This document shows, one piece after another, positions 36,901 to 45,438 of a stretch of DNA of 64,000 nt. The notes beneath the pieces were generated by a model. That model made no database searches, was not told where the DNA came from, and saw only the letters and a list, made by a program, of their open reading frames with translations. The first letter of the stretch is position 1. Every line of letters begins with the position of its first letter. A program made the translations under genes and the position numbers. The stretch comes from Watersipora subatra (taxonomy: Eukaryota; Bryozoa; Gymnolaemata; Cheilostomatida; Watersiporidae): assembly GCF_963576615.1 (NCBI RefSeq), contig NC_088711.1, positions 8,922,869 to 8,986,868 of the forward strand, given 5' to 3'.

Positions 36901-37584
36901 GTATACCCATTAAGAAGAGCTCCATACACTGGCTTTTGATGATTGATAACCAATCAACAATATTTACTTTAGGATTACTGTAAAAAACCTACATTTTTGT
37001 ATGTACTTTACTTCAACATTTATAGGTCAAACTGATGTAGGCTCAGTCCGTCACAGGCAGCAGGTCATATTAACACTGTAGACCTGGTGTTGGCAGCGTT
37101 TGCTGTAAATGATATGCTAAGTCAAACTTTATTTAGTTGACCTTGTCTCATGTAATTTGGTGGTGAGGCATTCAGAGAAACTGGTCATTCCAAGCTGGAA
37201 CGTCACGCTGTTGAGCCCTATGTAAATTAATTGCTGACACTTTCTTAGGTGTTGTCATCTCCTGAAAGCTATTTCAGAGAAGTATAACTCGTAGACTAAA
37301 TTTAGCACTTCCGCTTTTATAAATGTACATGTGGGTCTAGCCTAATCATTAATGTTCAAACAAGATTGTAGTCAACCAAGTGACTGGTGTACTTTATGAA
37401 GCTGTATGTTATTGTAGCTATCATTGGCGGAGGTGTGGTTGCTCTGCTCTGCGCTCTCCTTCTCGTTATGTTTGTGATCTACCGAATGAGGAAAAAAGAT
37501 GAAGGGAGTTATCCCCTCGGTAATTCCCATATGCGACCAGTTCCAGTCTATACAAGGCATCCACAGAAAGAGTTTTACGCATAG
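9867..37584 (+). CDS. sdc: syndecan, six coding exons, 260 residues
   Basis: Transmembrane heparan-sulfate-type proteoglycan. Exons: 9867-9932, 13738-13903, 16060-16233, 27584-27703, 30862-30951, 37418-37584. All junctions have GT-AG borders and matching phases (0, then 1 throughout), giving 783 nt including the stop. Residues 1-22 are a signal peptide; 23-46 hold four Ser-Gly dipeptides (Ser 28, 30, 35, 42) flanked by Asp and Glu, the expected glycosaminoglycan sites; 78-135 resemble half a thyroglobulin type-1 domain; 184-186 are RGD; about 206-227 are the membrane span with a GGGVVALL core; 228-237 are the conserved RMRKKDEGSY C1 region; 238-255 the variable region; 256-260 KEFYA, the PDZ-binding C2 end. 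The thyroglobulin-like exon is not a usual syndecan part. Identity as syndecan is very secure; exon 3 inclusion and completeness of the ectodomain are inferred from splice phase. Confidence 0.9.
9933..13737 (+). other. syndecan intron 1
   Basis: 3.8-kb intron, GTAAAG donor and GTGACAG acceptor. It contains a near-perfect 43-bp palindrome (10751-10793). No other gene was recognised; the frames at 12124-12312 and 13282-13530 have no recognisable domain. Confidence 0.7.
10751..10793. repeat. near-perfect 43-bp palindrome
   Basis: Arms of 16 bp (ACTAAATATACAGCAA and its complement) are perfect around a single central G; they extend to 21 bp with one mismatch. Such a short-loop inverted repeat could be the core of a MITE or a cruciform-forming site. 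The loop is too short for an ordinary pre-miRNA. Confidence 0.8.
13738..13903 (+). CDS. sdc: syndecan exon 2: glycosaminoglycan attachment region
   Basis: Opens after GTGACAG in phase 0 and closes CCAG before GTGAAAG in phase 1. It encodes DGSGSGD, DIGSGPED and IGSGGGE blocks, that is four Ser-Gly dipeptides in acidic surroundings as in heparan sulfate attachment sites. A Thr/Ser-rich stretch and the acidic run DNPDDEDDND follow. Confidence 0.85.
13904..16059 (+). other. syndecan intron 2
   Basis: 2.2-kb intron. I searched by eye for an exon encoding the missing N-terminal half of the thyroglobulin domain in phase 1-1 and found none. The cysteine-bearing frame at 15251-15532 does not fit in phase. 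Confidence 0.6.
16060..16233 (+). CDS. sdc: syndecan exon 3: half thyroglobulin type-1 domain
   Basis: Acceptor TACTTGCAG, donor CCAG|GTAATA; 174 nt, phase 1 at both ends, so it can be inserted or skipped without changing the frame. It encodes residues 78-135: an acidic lead, then RCLSQRGPCWCVDKRGQEIE-GT and a last Cys in MNC. CWCVD, G-x-E-I-x-GT and the closing Cys are the core signature of thyroglobulin type-1 domains; four cysteines (93, 100, 102, 124) match Cys 3 to 6 of the six in that family, enough for two disulfides. The N-terminal half with Cys 1 and 2 is not in this exon. A second possible donor lies 6 nt upstream. Type-1 domains often bind or inhibit proteases; a role here is unknown. 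Confidence 0.75.
16361..16772. mobile_element. MITE family A, copy 1
   Basis: Begins AAAGATGAACTTGCGACAAA and ends with a complementary TTTTGTTCCAGCTCAT-type stretch, so the ends form an imperfect inverted repeat. The interior (TTTATCA...ATCATTTGCGA, GATCACCTCAAACATTACAAA) matches the copy at 28767-29201 along most of its length. There is no reading frame, so it is a non-autonomous DNA element. Confidence 0.65.
18104..18541. mobile_element. MITE family B, copy 1
   Basis: Ends are TTTCACACTATCGCC and GATATAGCGTGAACCAG, an imperfect inverted repeat. The internal sequence, including CTGTCAAACTTT, GTGAACCATTT and a TCTCACAGCAACTATCA block, recurs at 34369-34722 and 62637-62900 in the opposite orientation. 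Non-coding. Confidence 0.65.
19508..19573. repeat. 22-bp tandem repeat, three copies
   Basis: Three head-to-tail copies of GTTTGTTGACAAGCACAAGC with a 22-bp period, almost identical. Intronic minisatellite. Confidence 0.85.
20555..20597. repeat. AT-rich simple repeat
   Basis: ATATATATAGATATATATAATAT-type microsatellite inside syndecan intron 3. Confidence 0.7.
21773..21854. repeat. TA-rich palindrome
   Basis: ACCTATTAACTATA at the left pairs with TATAGTTAATAGGT at the right; between them lie TATATTATAGTATAG-type repeats that also self-pair. A strong potential hairpin without coding content. Confidence 0.75.
22537..22559. repeat. 23-bp palindrome
   Basis: ATCAGTAAAAA and TTTTTACTGAT flank a single G. 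It abuts the larger foldback that starts just downstream. Confidence 0.7.
22560..22705. repeat. foldback element with 50-bp arms
   Basis: The arm at 22567-22617 (CATTCATTCTGTGTGAC...ATATTGTTAGCAATAA) is nearly the reverse complement of 22642-22693, with about 24 bp between them. This is the structure of a small MITE or foldback. No target-site duplication was identified. Confidence 0.8.
23282..23521. repeat. 34-35-bp minisatellite, seven units
   Basis: Seven units starting GTTGAAATGCCCTCTACTGT at 23301, 23335, 23369, 23404, 23438, 23473 and 23508. The alternation of 34 and 35 bp comes from one extra G in the GGGG run. Long open frames on both strands across the array are by-products of the repeat, not genes. 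Confidence 0.9.
24924..25684. mobile_element. MITE family C
   Basis: The left end TTTACTAGGTTTACACGCTT and CGAATGGATTC are matched, inverted, by GAATCCATTCGAAGCATGCAAACCCAGTAAA at the right end, an inverted repeat of about 40 bp. The 760-bp interior shows no recognisable transposase; the 75-codon minus-strand frame at 25334-25561 is unassigned. No clear target duplication. Confidence 0.65.
26140..26281. repeat. partial copy of MITE family C
   Basis: AGTAGTTTCACTGTGAATGC through CCATTCAAAGCGTGG and CAGTAAAAG aligns with the last 140 bp of the element ending at 25684. It is more diverged and lacks the left part. Confidence 0.65.
26985..27056 (-). repeat. tRNA-derived SINE head
   Basis: On the minus strand the sequence starts AGCCAAGCGGCGTAGTGG and contains an A-box-like GTGGTTAGCACGCTGG and a B-box-like TGTTCGATTTC at tRNA spacing, the internal Pol III promoter pattern. 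The 3' part continues without tRNA structure toward about 26930. It is not a functional tRNA gene: the acceptor stem cannot pair. Confidence 0.6.
27584..27703 (+). CDS. sdc: syndecan exon 4: ectodomain spacer
   Basis: Acceptor GTTTGCAG, donor GGTG|GTGAGT; 120 nt, phase 1-1. It encodes a basic and Thr-rich spacer (residues 136-175) with KKRNPTKK, GRGGGS and TTTTG stretches and no cysteine. The frame is fixed by exons 3 and 5. Basic patches like KKRNPTKK in proteoglycan ectodomains can be protease-sensitive or ligand-binding; here that is only a possibility. Confidence 0.8.
28767..29201. mobile_element. MITE family A, copy 2
   Basis: GCTCAAAGATGAACTCACAT at the left and the inverted ATGTTGTGCAAGCTCATCTT...AGAGC at the right give a clear terminal inverted repeat of about 50 bp with mismatches. 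The interior matches the copy in intron 3. Both copies sit in introns of the same gene. Confidence 0.7.
30258..30413. repeat. 20-bp G-run tandem repeat
   Basis: About seven to eight units of CTAGGGGGGTATAACTATAA in perfect or near-perfect tandem, the last ones diverging (AAGGGGG, TACGGTG). Each unit carries a run of five or six G on the plus strand. Confidence 0.9.
30410..30459. repeat. hairpin at the end of the G-run array
   Basis: TATAACTATAAACTGT (30410-30425) and its exact complement at 30444-30459 enclose an 18-nt spacer (GTATGTATATATACATGT) that is itself almost self-complementary. The left arm reuses the TATAACTATAA part of the adjacent repeat. Confidence 0.85.
30862..30951 (+). CDS. 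sdc: syndecan exon 5: juxtamembrane region with RGD
   Basis: Acceptor CTTTTCTAG, donor CGCAG|GTTTGT; 90 nt, phase 1-1. It encodes residues 176-205: GSGS, then NGRRGDEEVD and VLPLFTHPGILA. The PGILA end is the usual lead-in to a syndecan membrane span. RGD (184-186) is an integrin-recognition tripeptide in other proteins; whether it is exposed and used here is unknown. Confidence 0.85.
33692..34105 (-). pseudogene. unrecognised minus-strand frame with one stop
   Basis: A minus-strand frame starts ATG at 34105, runs 64 codons, meets TGA at 33911-33913 and continues in the same frame to a stop at 33692. The composition is ordinary and globular-looking: it contains DRLGSMADPYKFLKIEKT and later PIDVMQIAQETGKKANGG. 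The plus strand is also open here (33738-34112), so one of the two is a shadow. I do not recognise a family. It could be a retropseudogene, a transposon fragment or chance, nested in the syndecan intron on the opposite strand. Confidence 0.3.
34369..34722. mobile_element. MITE family B, copy 2
   Basis: Left CTAAAAGCTTGTTCACACTA and right GCGAACCAGCTTTTAG form the terminal inverted repeat. The interior shares the CTGTCAAACTTTCCC and GTTGCTGTGAGACT blocks with the other two copies. Non-coding. Confidence 0.7.
35241..36569. mobile_element. Harbinger-like non-autonomous DNA transposon
   Basis: TGGTGCGTTTACACTGGCCG at the left is repeated inverted at the right end (CGGCCAGTGTAAACGCACCA), and TTA flanks both sides (35238-35240, 36570-36572). 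A three-base TWA duplication is characteristic of PIF/Harbinger. Near both ends the motif GACACCGACTCC is repeated many times, direct and inverted, like subterminal transposase-binding sites. No transposase is encoded. About 0.45 kb of the length is a later insertion (35679-36125). Confidence 0.7.
35679..36125 (+). repeat. candidate solo LTR inside the Harbinger-like element
   Basis: TG...CA ends, flanked by GTAG on both sides (35675-35678 and 36126-36129). Promoter-like TATATAAGG near 35951 is followed by a poly(A) signal AATAAAA near 36025, the U3-R-U5 order of an LTR. The borders are uncertain because the insertion lies in a TAG trinucleotide repeat; an alternative start is TGTAA at 35713. 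No internal retroelement sequence is present. Confidence 0.5.
37418..37584 (+). CDS. sdc: syndecan exon 6: membrane span and cytoplasmic tail
   Basis: Acceptor TATTGTAG, phase 1, stop TAG at 37582-37584. It encodes the membrane helix (IIGGGVVALLCALL with a further VMFVIY), then RMRKKDEGSY (C1, binds ezrin and kinase-type partners in other animals), a 18-residue variable part with basic residues, and KEFYA (C2), which binds PDZ proteins such as syntenin in the family. The GGGVV glycine motif is the dimerisation type. This exon alone is diagnostic for syndecan. Confidence 0.97.
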
Positions 37585-38040
37585 AGTAACTATTTTTACT
37601 GACATATACTCATTGTTTCCTACTTGTGTACTGCTATATTTACATGTTTACTACTTACATAGGTTGACGATTGTTAACCTACAACATTCAGTAAAAATTC
37701 TGCCCATTTTTACAAACTTTTTAAAAAACGTAGTAAAACTTTTATATTGTACATCTGATTTTTTTAATAATTACATATTAGCTTTGCTGAAGTTTCTGTG
37801 GTGCAATTGCATACGTGCATTTCCTACCAGCGTTTGAGTTGGAATATGTTCATGAGCTATAGCTGGCAAGTAAGATCGTATAATAAGGCATCCTAAATGT
37901 CTTCTAAAATCGATCAAAAGGTGATGGTGGTTTATTTTTCTTCATTTTAATGTCTGATATGGCTGAAGTCTACAGCCTTATTCTCACATCAAAGGATTAC
38001 ACAACCAAAGCACATTTCGAATAAAAAGCCATTTAACAAA
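37585..38040 (+). other. syndecan 3' untranslated region, probable
   Basis: Non-coding AT-rich sequence after the stop. The first AATAAA is at 38020-38025, giving a 3' UTR of roughly 450 nt; later AATAAA-like sites (for example near 38847) could be used instead. Confidence 0.5.
38020..38025 (+). terminator. candidate poly(A) signal of syndecan
   Basis: AATAAA in GAATAAAAAGCC, the first canonical poly(A) signal downstream of the syndecan stop codon. Confidence 0.4.
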
Positions 38041-41000
38041 TGTCTTAGTTAAGTTATATTAGCACATTTCTTGTACTACTTACTACACTTCTGGTGCCTA
38101 GTACACTATTTTCAGTGTATTGTATGTTTGTTTTGGTTCATTCTTATATGTTTGATCAGGAGGTTCGATTAAAACACGTTTTTATTAACTGGGAGGCTGG
38201 GCTATCATGTTCATGAACGGCTTTTATATAATTCTATTGTTATACAAAGATAACTGCAGCATTCACTTTTGGTATCTTTTTTACATTAACTGACACGGCG
38301 TCTTGATCTGTATACTTAGTATTTATAATGTTGCATCTCATAAATATATGTTATAATCATGTACCATATTTCCTGAAATATATTCATTATTCTACATATT
38401 TAAAGAATGCTCACTCACTCAAGTATTCTTGTTTAACCATATTTTTGAAAAATCATACCAGTAAGTTGAAGTCATATATTGAAGATCAGATGAACAATAA
38501 TGAACTACAGAATGAAAACTTCATTTAAATCTTTAGTCAGACCAGCAACTGGTTTTGTTTGTTAATACATGTAGCTCTAATATTGAACATTCTAGGAGTT
38601 GTGCACCCATCTTAAGCTAGAGACCATGATATATTATTTGAAAATCCAACAAGGTATTTGCATGCATCTACTTTTCACATTTTTATCCATGATATGAAAC
38701 TTATCACTGATTAAAACAATAAATATCTGTGCACTTGTGGCTTGTCCAAAGTATAAATAAGGTAACGTTTGAGGGATGGGTAGCCTATCACTTGTGCATT
38801 AGTAGATTCCTTACATTCCGTAACAGTCATTTTAAAGTAGCTCAAGAATAAAATGGACAAAAAATGTTCCGCACTTGAAGCAGCTCTCTCTTCATTCACT
38901 TTAAAATACAACTTTCAAGGGTTTGACTAAACGCAGTGGTCTTACCAACAAATAGCTTTTGGTCAATTATCGTAACTGATCTTCAACAGTGTAGTAAAGC
39001 CATCAACGCGCTTAACTGTAAAACTTGTTGTAATGCTCAGCCTATCTTATTGACCTACATCGGTTTCAAAATCACGCGTCTCTCAACATCAATTGAATTT
39101 TTTATTTTTATGGTCATGTTTACACTTGGATTTGGATAAACTGATGCTAGCTCGGCAACAATTGTAATGCCAAGACATTGTTTTCTGCGGGTAAAAAACT
39201 TGGTGCTCTTTTTTACTAGCAGAAACTGAGCGAAGACCACCAATTCCCGCCATTTCAATGAAGGTTTTTCTTGGTAGCTTTGTATTTACAAAAAGGATTC
39301 TTTAAAACTTGTTGTAGCTCTGCAATTACTGCTGATTCCATGAAATTTTAATATAGCTAAAATATTTTTAGATATTTTGCTCTAATTTTGATGGCTCACC
39401 TGTAATATACAAAATTAGTTTATATGTTGGCCCTGTTGATCTTTACCCAAATTTTCCCATTTTCAATGTTTCACCCAAGAGTTACAAACATTGTGGATTT
39501 TGTCATCCACTAGGTCTTCCACTTGCTGCATATCTTCATACTTATGACTATTTAAAAAAATCGATTTGCATCTATGTCTATGAGAGTAACATCAAGAACC
39601 CTTTTATTTTGGCTAGTGAGGGGATTAGCAAAATAAATCAGTCCGTTGAAAGGGACGTGAGCATCACCGTTGAAACATACCAAATAGTAAACGACAAAAT
39701 CAAAAAGGATTAATACACTGAATGACAAAACGACTTCATATGAGGACATCAAAGAATCAGAGTGAAGGTAATAAAGAAATGTAAAAGTCAGTTTCACAAT
39801 GTTTGTGTTATGCTTGTTGCATGAATGTTAAATTGTTTTATTAGTTGTTTTGAGTTATTGTCATTTCTGTTTTGTAGTTGTTGTGAGTCGAGTGGACCTT
39901 ACATTAAAGTACTAATCTTACAAATCTCAAATTGATTCTTCACCAACTAACATTAAACATACAAACACACGAGCTCTACTAACTTTCACAAACACACAAA
40001 GAACACTGCTGCGAGATACACTGCCCATACACTGGCGTTGTGATAATGTGTGGCAGTTGTAATAAGGTCGGCATGAAGCCATATTGTGGACTGATTATTA
40101 GATCAAAACTGATATACAGAACAATCATGCACTTGGGTCTTCTAGAAGGTTACTGATAAAGTGGCAGTAGCTTCGAAATTGCCCCTTATATCTACATGTA
40201 CTACAACACGGCTTCAGAGCAGTTAAAGGTATCAGAGGGAGTTGTCTTTACAGCATCTAACTAAGTTGAGAGCAAATAACTTCTACGTAGTCTTTATACT
40301 GCTCTCTAGTAGTGCACTAAACTTTCTTGGCAAAGATATAAAACGTTGAGCTAGTCGACTGACACAAGCTACAAACTAGAAGTAAGCACACATTGAATTT
40401 ACCATTAATCATCTTGCAACACGAAATCTGCTTATTCCATAAGCTTCCATTCCATGTTATTCCATAACATGCATTGCAAGACCAGAGCCGTTTCACGCAG
40501 TTTCACATGTGGAACTATACGGCTCTGTGCGAGACGAAGCGCGTCGATCGGGTCGAGTTTATGATTCAACGCGCTTGTAAGAATCGCTGTCGCAACGACA
40601 TAATTCGAACATGATATATCGTTAATTAGCCTTTCTTGACAAAATGGTGGTTTTTGCGGAGTTGTCCTATCTTCCGTAGAGCAGGCAAGCAAACAACAGT
40701 TGTTGTTTTGGTCGCCCGCCCGTCCGTTTGACGAGAGAACAACTCAGCAAAAACAACAGTTTGTCAAGACAGGCTAACCGTTAATGTGCGAGAACGGATA
40801 TATAAGCGGAGGAACTAATAAACTATAAAGAACTCGCGCTAAACCTAACCCACGTGTATGGGCAAGCATGAACCCGTTTTTAAGACTTGCTCATTTCGCA
40901 GCGTTAATAGTAGTTTTATCAGAGTCTGCTTGACATCAACGTCTCTCTTCAAGGCAGCAAGCATAAAGCTTAAATTTTTTTCCAAGTTTATTCTGTATAG

Positions 41001-41484
41001 AAAGCTCCCATAGTTGAATATCGGTCTCCCAAATATGTTTCAAATCATAACTGAAATTAGTAGGTCGCACAGTTTACAAAATGCATCTAGTTCCTTTATG
41101 TTTACAACTTGTCCAACAATTAATACCAATTTGTTAGTAAGTTTAATGTGTATTTAGAATGTCATACTGCTTGCCAGAACTTTGTTAAACTCGCTTGTTG
41201 TAGAGGAAGAAAATCTTTGGCAGTTCACGAATTTGTAGCTAAAAACCTAATTCAGTTTAATCCTTTTTATCATTTAAAGATGGCCTCACCTTATTAGGCA
41301 AATATATAAACTTACGTAGTAAATGGTCTTAAAAAAGTAGAAAGTTTAATTGTTTTCTAGAGTATGGTTACATGTATTTATCATGGTGCTATTTATCATG
41401 AGAAGTCTATATTCTTATCTAGATGATGGACAAAGAACCACAAAATATAGCTGACATTTTAGTCTCTGAAAAATTAAAAAAAAA
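38041..41484. other. intergenic, no gene seen
   Basis: 3.4 kb between syndecan and the Copia element. Apart from the foldback at 40621-40784 I see no transposon ends, and the short open frames (for example 40432-40692 minus) have no recognisable domain. Confidence 0.5.
40621..40784. repeat. foldback element, possible TTAA target
   Basis: TTAGCCTTTCTTGACAAAAT at the left pairs with GTTTGTCAAGACAGGCTAAC at the right, and the match continues through GAGTTGTC/GAACAACTC for about 45 bp per arm. TTAA is present at 40622-40625 and 40781-40784 and could be the target duplication. Confidence 0.65.
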
Positions 41485-41489
41485 TTGTA

Positions 41490-41831
41490 TGTTGGGAGTT
41501 GTTTATGATGCGCACTGGCAGCCATTTATGCCTGGATGCCGCACTAGGACAGTATAAACATTTGCTTTTACAGCAGCAATTTTATTATATAAAACGCATG
41601 ACGCTGCGTAGAACAGAAGAAGAGTAAAAAAGGATATGACGTAATGTAATATAACAGCAATGTATGTAGTATAACTAAATATGAGTTGTCATCCCATGGT
41701 GCACATAACTCTCAGTTCGGTGTATACAATATTCAGTAAAACGCATAGACTAGCAAGTATAACAGGAGTATTGATATGAATATTGATACATATATCAGAT
41801 TGTGCTACATGGTAATGATTGTATGTCAACA
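41490..41831 (-). repeat. Copia 3' LTR
   Basis: 342 bp. Reads TGTTGACATACAATCATTAC on the minus strand from 41831 and ends CAACA at 41490. Preceded on that strand by the purine tract at 41832-41842. Homologous over its full length to 59557-59897. Confidence 0.92.
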
Positions 41832-41842
41832 TGCCCCCTCAA
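41832..41842 (-). promoter_or_regulatory. Copia polypurine tract
   Basis: On the minus strand TTGAGGGGGCA ends immediately before the 3' LTR, the position and composition of a plus-strand primer site. It overlaps the last codons of pol. Confidence 0.75.
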
Positions 41843-44800
41843 GTATTAGCATGTGTACAGCCTGGCGGTGGCGTATCTTGTCAAGTAGTTTTGTAAGTAC
41901 GTCGGCTACATTGTTAGCTGTTGCAACATATTTGTTTCGACTGTCAGCTGATCTTTAATAAAATGATGTTGTATGTCGATGTTTTGTGCGATTATACTGG
42001 CTGCCTGTCTTGCTGGTCAGTGCGATAGTCCCTTGATTGTCACAGTAGACAGGAGTTTTATCATTGAGCGTTCGACCAAGTGCTCCAAGAAAGTTCCTCA
42101 AGTAAAGTGTTTCCTTGACAGCGTCTGTCAGTGCGAGAAACTCAGCCTTACATGATGAGAGCCACTGTCGTTTGCTTACGTGTATTCCAGCTAATTGGTG
42201 CTGTGCCTAATGTTGCGAGGTAACCACTTGTCGAGCGGCGGTCTTCAGTGTCACCGGCCCAATCAGAGTCAGTAAACATGGTCAGCTCGTCTTTTGGAAT
42301 AGCTGAGAATTTCAAGGTATAGTGTTTGGTTCCCTTCAAGTAGTGAAGAAAGCGTTTGGCGACTTGTACGTGTGTGGCGTTGGGTTTTTTGAGAAACAGA
42401 GTTTTGACATGGCCCAGCTGATATCTAGTCGTGTACCAGTCATAAGATAGATGAAACATCTAACGGCTTGACGATACGGAAACTGAGTGTCCTGATTGTT
42501 CTCTTGTTTGTCAGCGCTAGCTGTCAGAAGGCGTGTGTTCATGTCGGCGGGCGTTGCAGCTGGGTTACAGTCGGTCATATTGAATTTCGATAGTATGGCA
42601 TTGACATAACGTTCTTGGCTCATGCAGTAGCTGCCATCAGGTTGACGTTGGAAGTCAATACCCAGAAACCATTTTAGTTGGCCTCTGTCATCCATCTTGA
42701 AAGCAGTGTTTAGCATTTCCTTTACAGTGTTGACTTGTTTCATGTCACTGCTAGCAACTATGATGTCATCAACCAAAAATAGCAGGTATATGTCATTTGT
42801 GTCAGTGTGTTTCTTGTATACACAGGCGTCACTATCATTTGATGTGAATCTGTTTGATTTTAGGAATTCTGTTAATAGTTGGTGCCAGTTCTTACCACTT
42901 TGTTTAAGTCCATACAATGACTTGTTTAGTTGGCATGTCAGGCATGCGTTGTTTTGGTGCATTACGTACCCTGGTGGTTTTTCGACATATATTTCCTTAT
43001 CTATCGGTGCGTTCAAATATGCCCCTTAACATCAAGTTGGTGTAGATGTAAGTTGGAGTTTGCGGCCAGCTGGAGAATCGTACGAATAGATGTGAATCGA
43101 GTGGTCGGCGAGTATGTTTTGTCGAAGTCTTGGCCTGGTATTTGTGAATATCCTTTGGCTACATATCCGGCCTTTTACTGAATTTGTCCATCAGCACTTC
43201 CTTGTTTGTATGTATACACCCACTTCCCTTTAATCTCGTGCTGGTGAGGTGGTAGTTCTGTTACTTCCCAGGAGTGATTGTCACGTAACGAACGAATTTT
43301 AGAATTCATTGCTGCCTTCCATTTGTCGGCGTCGTTGGGCTTTATTGTTTCATCATATGTTGTGGGTAGCGTGGGCAATGCAGCACATGCATAGTCGACG
43401 TTAGTCAGTAATTGATAGTCGTCAAGATACGATGGAGGGCGTCGAGCTCTCTGTGGTCATGACGATGTTGATGTTGGCTCAGCGTTAGTGATGGTATCAA
43501 CTGCACCTTGTACTGGTGGTTGTATAGGAGTTGTGCTTTCATCATCTGAAAGGGAGTCAACTTCTGGTTCGTTGGTTATGTCCACGTTACGGGTAGTGAT
43601 CACGTTGTTAGTGGTATTGTTGAGAACATTGTTAATCGGGTTGATACCTAGGTACTTTCCACGCTGTCCTCGAACATCCAGTTTCTGTTTGTGGGTTTCG
43701 GTACATAGAACGTGCAGTTTGAACCAAATTCGTGTAGGTTCCTCATATCTGGTTTTCTATCTGTGAATAGTTCGTAGGCGGTCGATTTTGACTTCTGCTG
43801 GAACGATCGGGTACGTAGGTGTTGAGCATAACGTATAGCAAATGTCCAGTATGATTTGGGGAGCTTAGATACGTTTATGAGACATCTAGCCGTATCTAAC
43901 AGGCTACCCCAAGCTCTTTCGGGTTGTCCATTTTGGAACGGCGAATATGGAGTGGTTGTCGAGTGTTTTATACCATTGTTTCGTAGGATATTAGCGAATT
44001 CATTACTAGTGTAGTCGCCACCATTGTCTGTGTGTATTTCTAGAAAGTTTCCTATTGGAGCTGTGTCAGCAATGAATCTCTTGAGTGTGGTTGGCACTTC
44101 ATCTTTAGATCGAATTGGGTATACAAAAATCATGCCTGAGTAGTCATCACAAAAGTTCACTATGCATCTGTGTCCATCACGTGAAACGAGTTCTATCAGC
44201 CCACATACATCAGAGTTCACGCGTTCTAGCGGTTTTGTCGCACAAGGCAGTGTGTCGTCACATGATTTTGGACTTTGACTCAGTTTGTTTTCCTTGCATG
44301 TGTTGCATGTCTTTACTGTCTTTGTGTATCAGACGGTCATGTTTTTAGTCACTGTCGGTAGTTTTATGAGATCATTGTGATTCATGTGTCCAAGCGCTCG
44401 GCGCCATTGCTCAAGTGTACGAACATTGATTGATGTGTGTACATTGCATGTTGGTAAAAAGTACAATTGTCCTTTCCGTGTAACAGTGAATGTTGTATTT
44501 CTTGATATAAGCTGTGTCTTTTGTTTACAGAATGTCAGGCTGGCACCTGTGTCGGTAGCAGCGCGCACAGAGAAAAAGCTCATCAGAAATGACGGGGCGA
44601 GTAGTGCTTTAGTGAGCAGTATTCGTTTAGGATTACCATCAGTGTCGTATACATGGAATTCAGCTGTTCCTCGTGCGGTTGCCATTTGATTACTTTGAGT
44701 ACCGTCGGCAAGTTGAATATAATGGTTGTTGGCTTTAAAGTCCGGGTCGAATGAAATAAAGCATTCAGCCTTGTTTACAATGTGTGTAGTGGCACCACAG

Positions 44801-44928
44801 TCCACTAGAAGAGAACGGCTGTCGTCGGATTGTTTTTGATTGACGTTACTTTGAGCAATTGTGGTGTCTATTGCAAATGAGTATGTTGCTTCAAATTTTG
44901 AGGCAACATTGTTGGCGGATGTTGGCAT
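41843..44928 (-). pseudogene. Copia pol: protease, integrase, RT, RNase H, with multiple breaks
   Basis: On the minus strand: protease with LLVDCGATTH (about 44800); the GAG-pre-integrase H..H and C..C zinc segment (about 44390-44290); integrase catalytic core with FCDDYSG, HTDNGGDYTS and QPERAWGSL supplying D, D and E (about 44145-43900); RT with VEKPPGY, SLYGLKQSG and the active site FLVDDIIVAS (about 42760-42785, LVDD in place of the common YVDD); RNase H with TDSDWAGD and CDNQGTIAL; the end overlaps the polypurine tract. Breaks: TGA 44329-44331, a frameshift near 43660, TGA 43457-43459, TAA 43175-43177, a one-base shift near 43020 and another shift near 42150. The product cannot be made intact. 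Confidence 0.9.
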
Positions 44929-45129
44929 TTCACTGCTACTGCTCTTTCTCTTAGCGAAGCATATACTCTCAACATGTCCAGATTTTTAGCAGAAGCTACA
45001 GCGTAATTTTGAACGTTGATGGCACGTTTTGTGTTGTGCCCAGGTTTTCCACATGAGAGGCATACTTTGCTGCTGCTAGGTTTTGCTTTTGCGTTGGAGT
45101 GACTGTTGTAATTGTTAGTATTACTGTGG

Positions 45130-45438
45130 TTAGCAGGTGGCTTCTGTATTTGAGGGGTTTGTTAAAACGGCCTTAAACTCAGCGAGTGTTTTGACAGAGT
45201 CGGTTTGAGTATGTACTACTACGAACGAATTAAACGAAGCAGGTAAACCCTTTAAGAGCATAGATATAATTAAATTTTCTGATATTGTCTCACCTGCAGA
45301 ACAAGGACCAGTTGCGGCTCTCTCTGCTTTTATTAGGTAGGCGGTGACATCTTCAGTTTCTTTCATCGCTATTGTCTTTAGTTCTTCATATAGAGTTATT
45401 ACTCTGGGCTTCTCTGTACTGACGTAATGTTTCCTTAA
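45130..45438 (-). pseudogene. Copia gag, C-terminal fragment
   Basis: From LRKHYVSTEKPRV through LLKGLPASFNSF to a stop at 45130-45132; this is the conserved core of Copia-type gag. The first codons of the longer open frame (45439-45516) belong to the inserted inverted-repeat element, not to gag. Between 45130 and 44929 zinc-knuckle cysteines (CLSCGKPGH) are visible but frameshifted. Confidence 0.85.

Larger units (their letters stand above)
30952..37417 (+). other. syndecan intron 5
   Basis: 6.5-kb intron with a small broken frame on the minus strand (33692-34105), a MITE family B copy (34369-34722), and a 1.33-kb Harbinger-like element (35241-36569) that holds a candidate solo LTR. No other exon recognised. 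Confidence 0.6.

Noticed and set aside
40432..40692. 86-codon minus frame upstream of the Copia element.
   Set aside because: No recognisable domain, and its start overlaps the foldback at 40621-40784.
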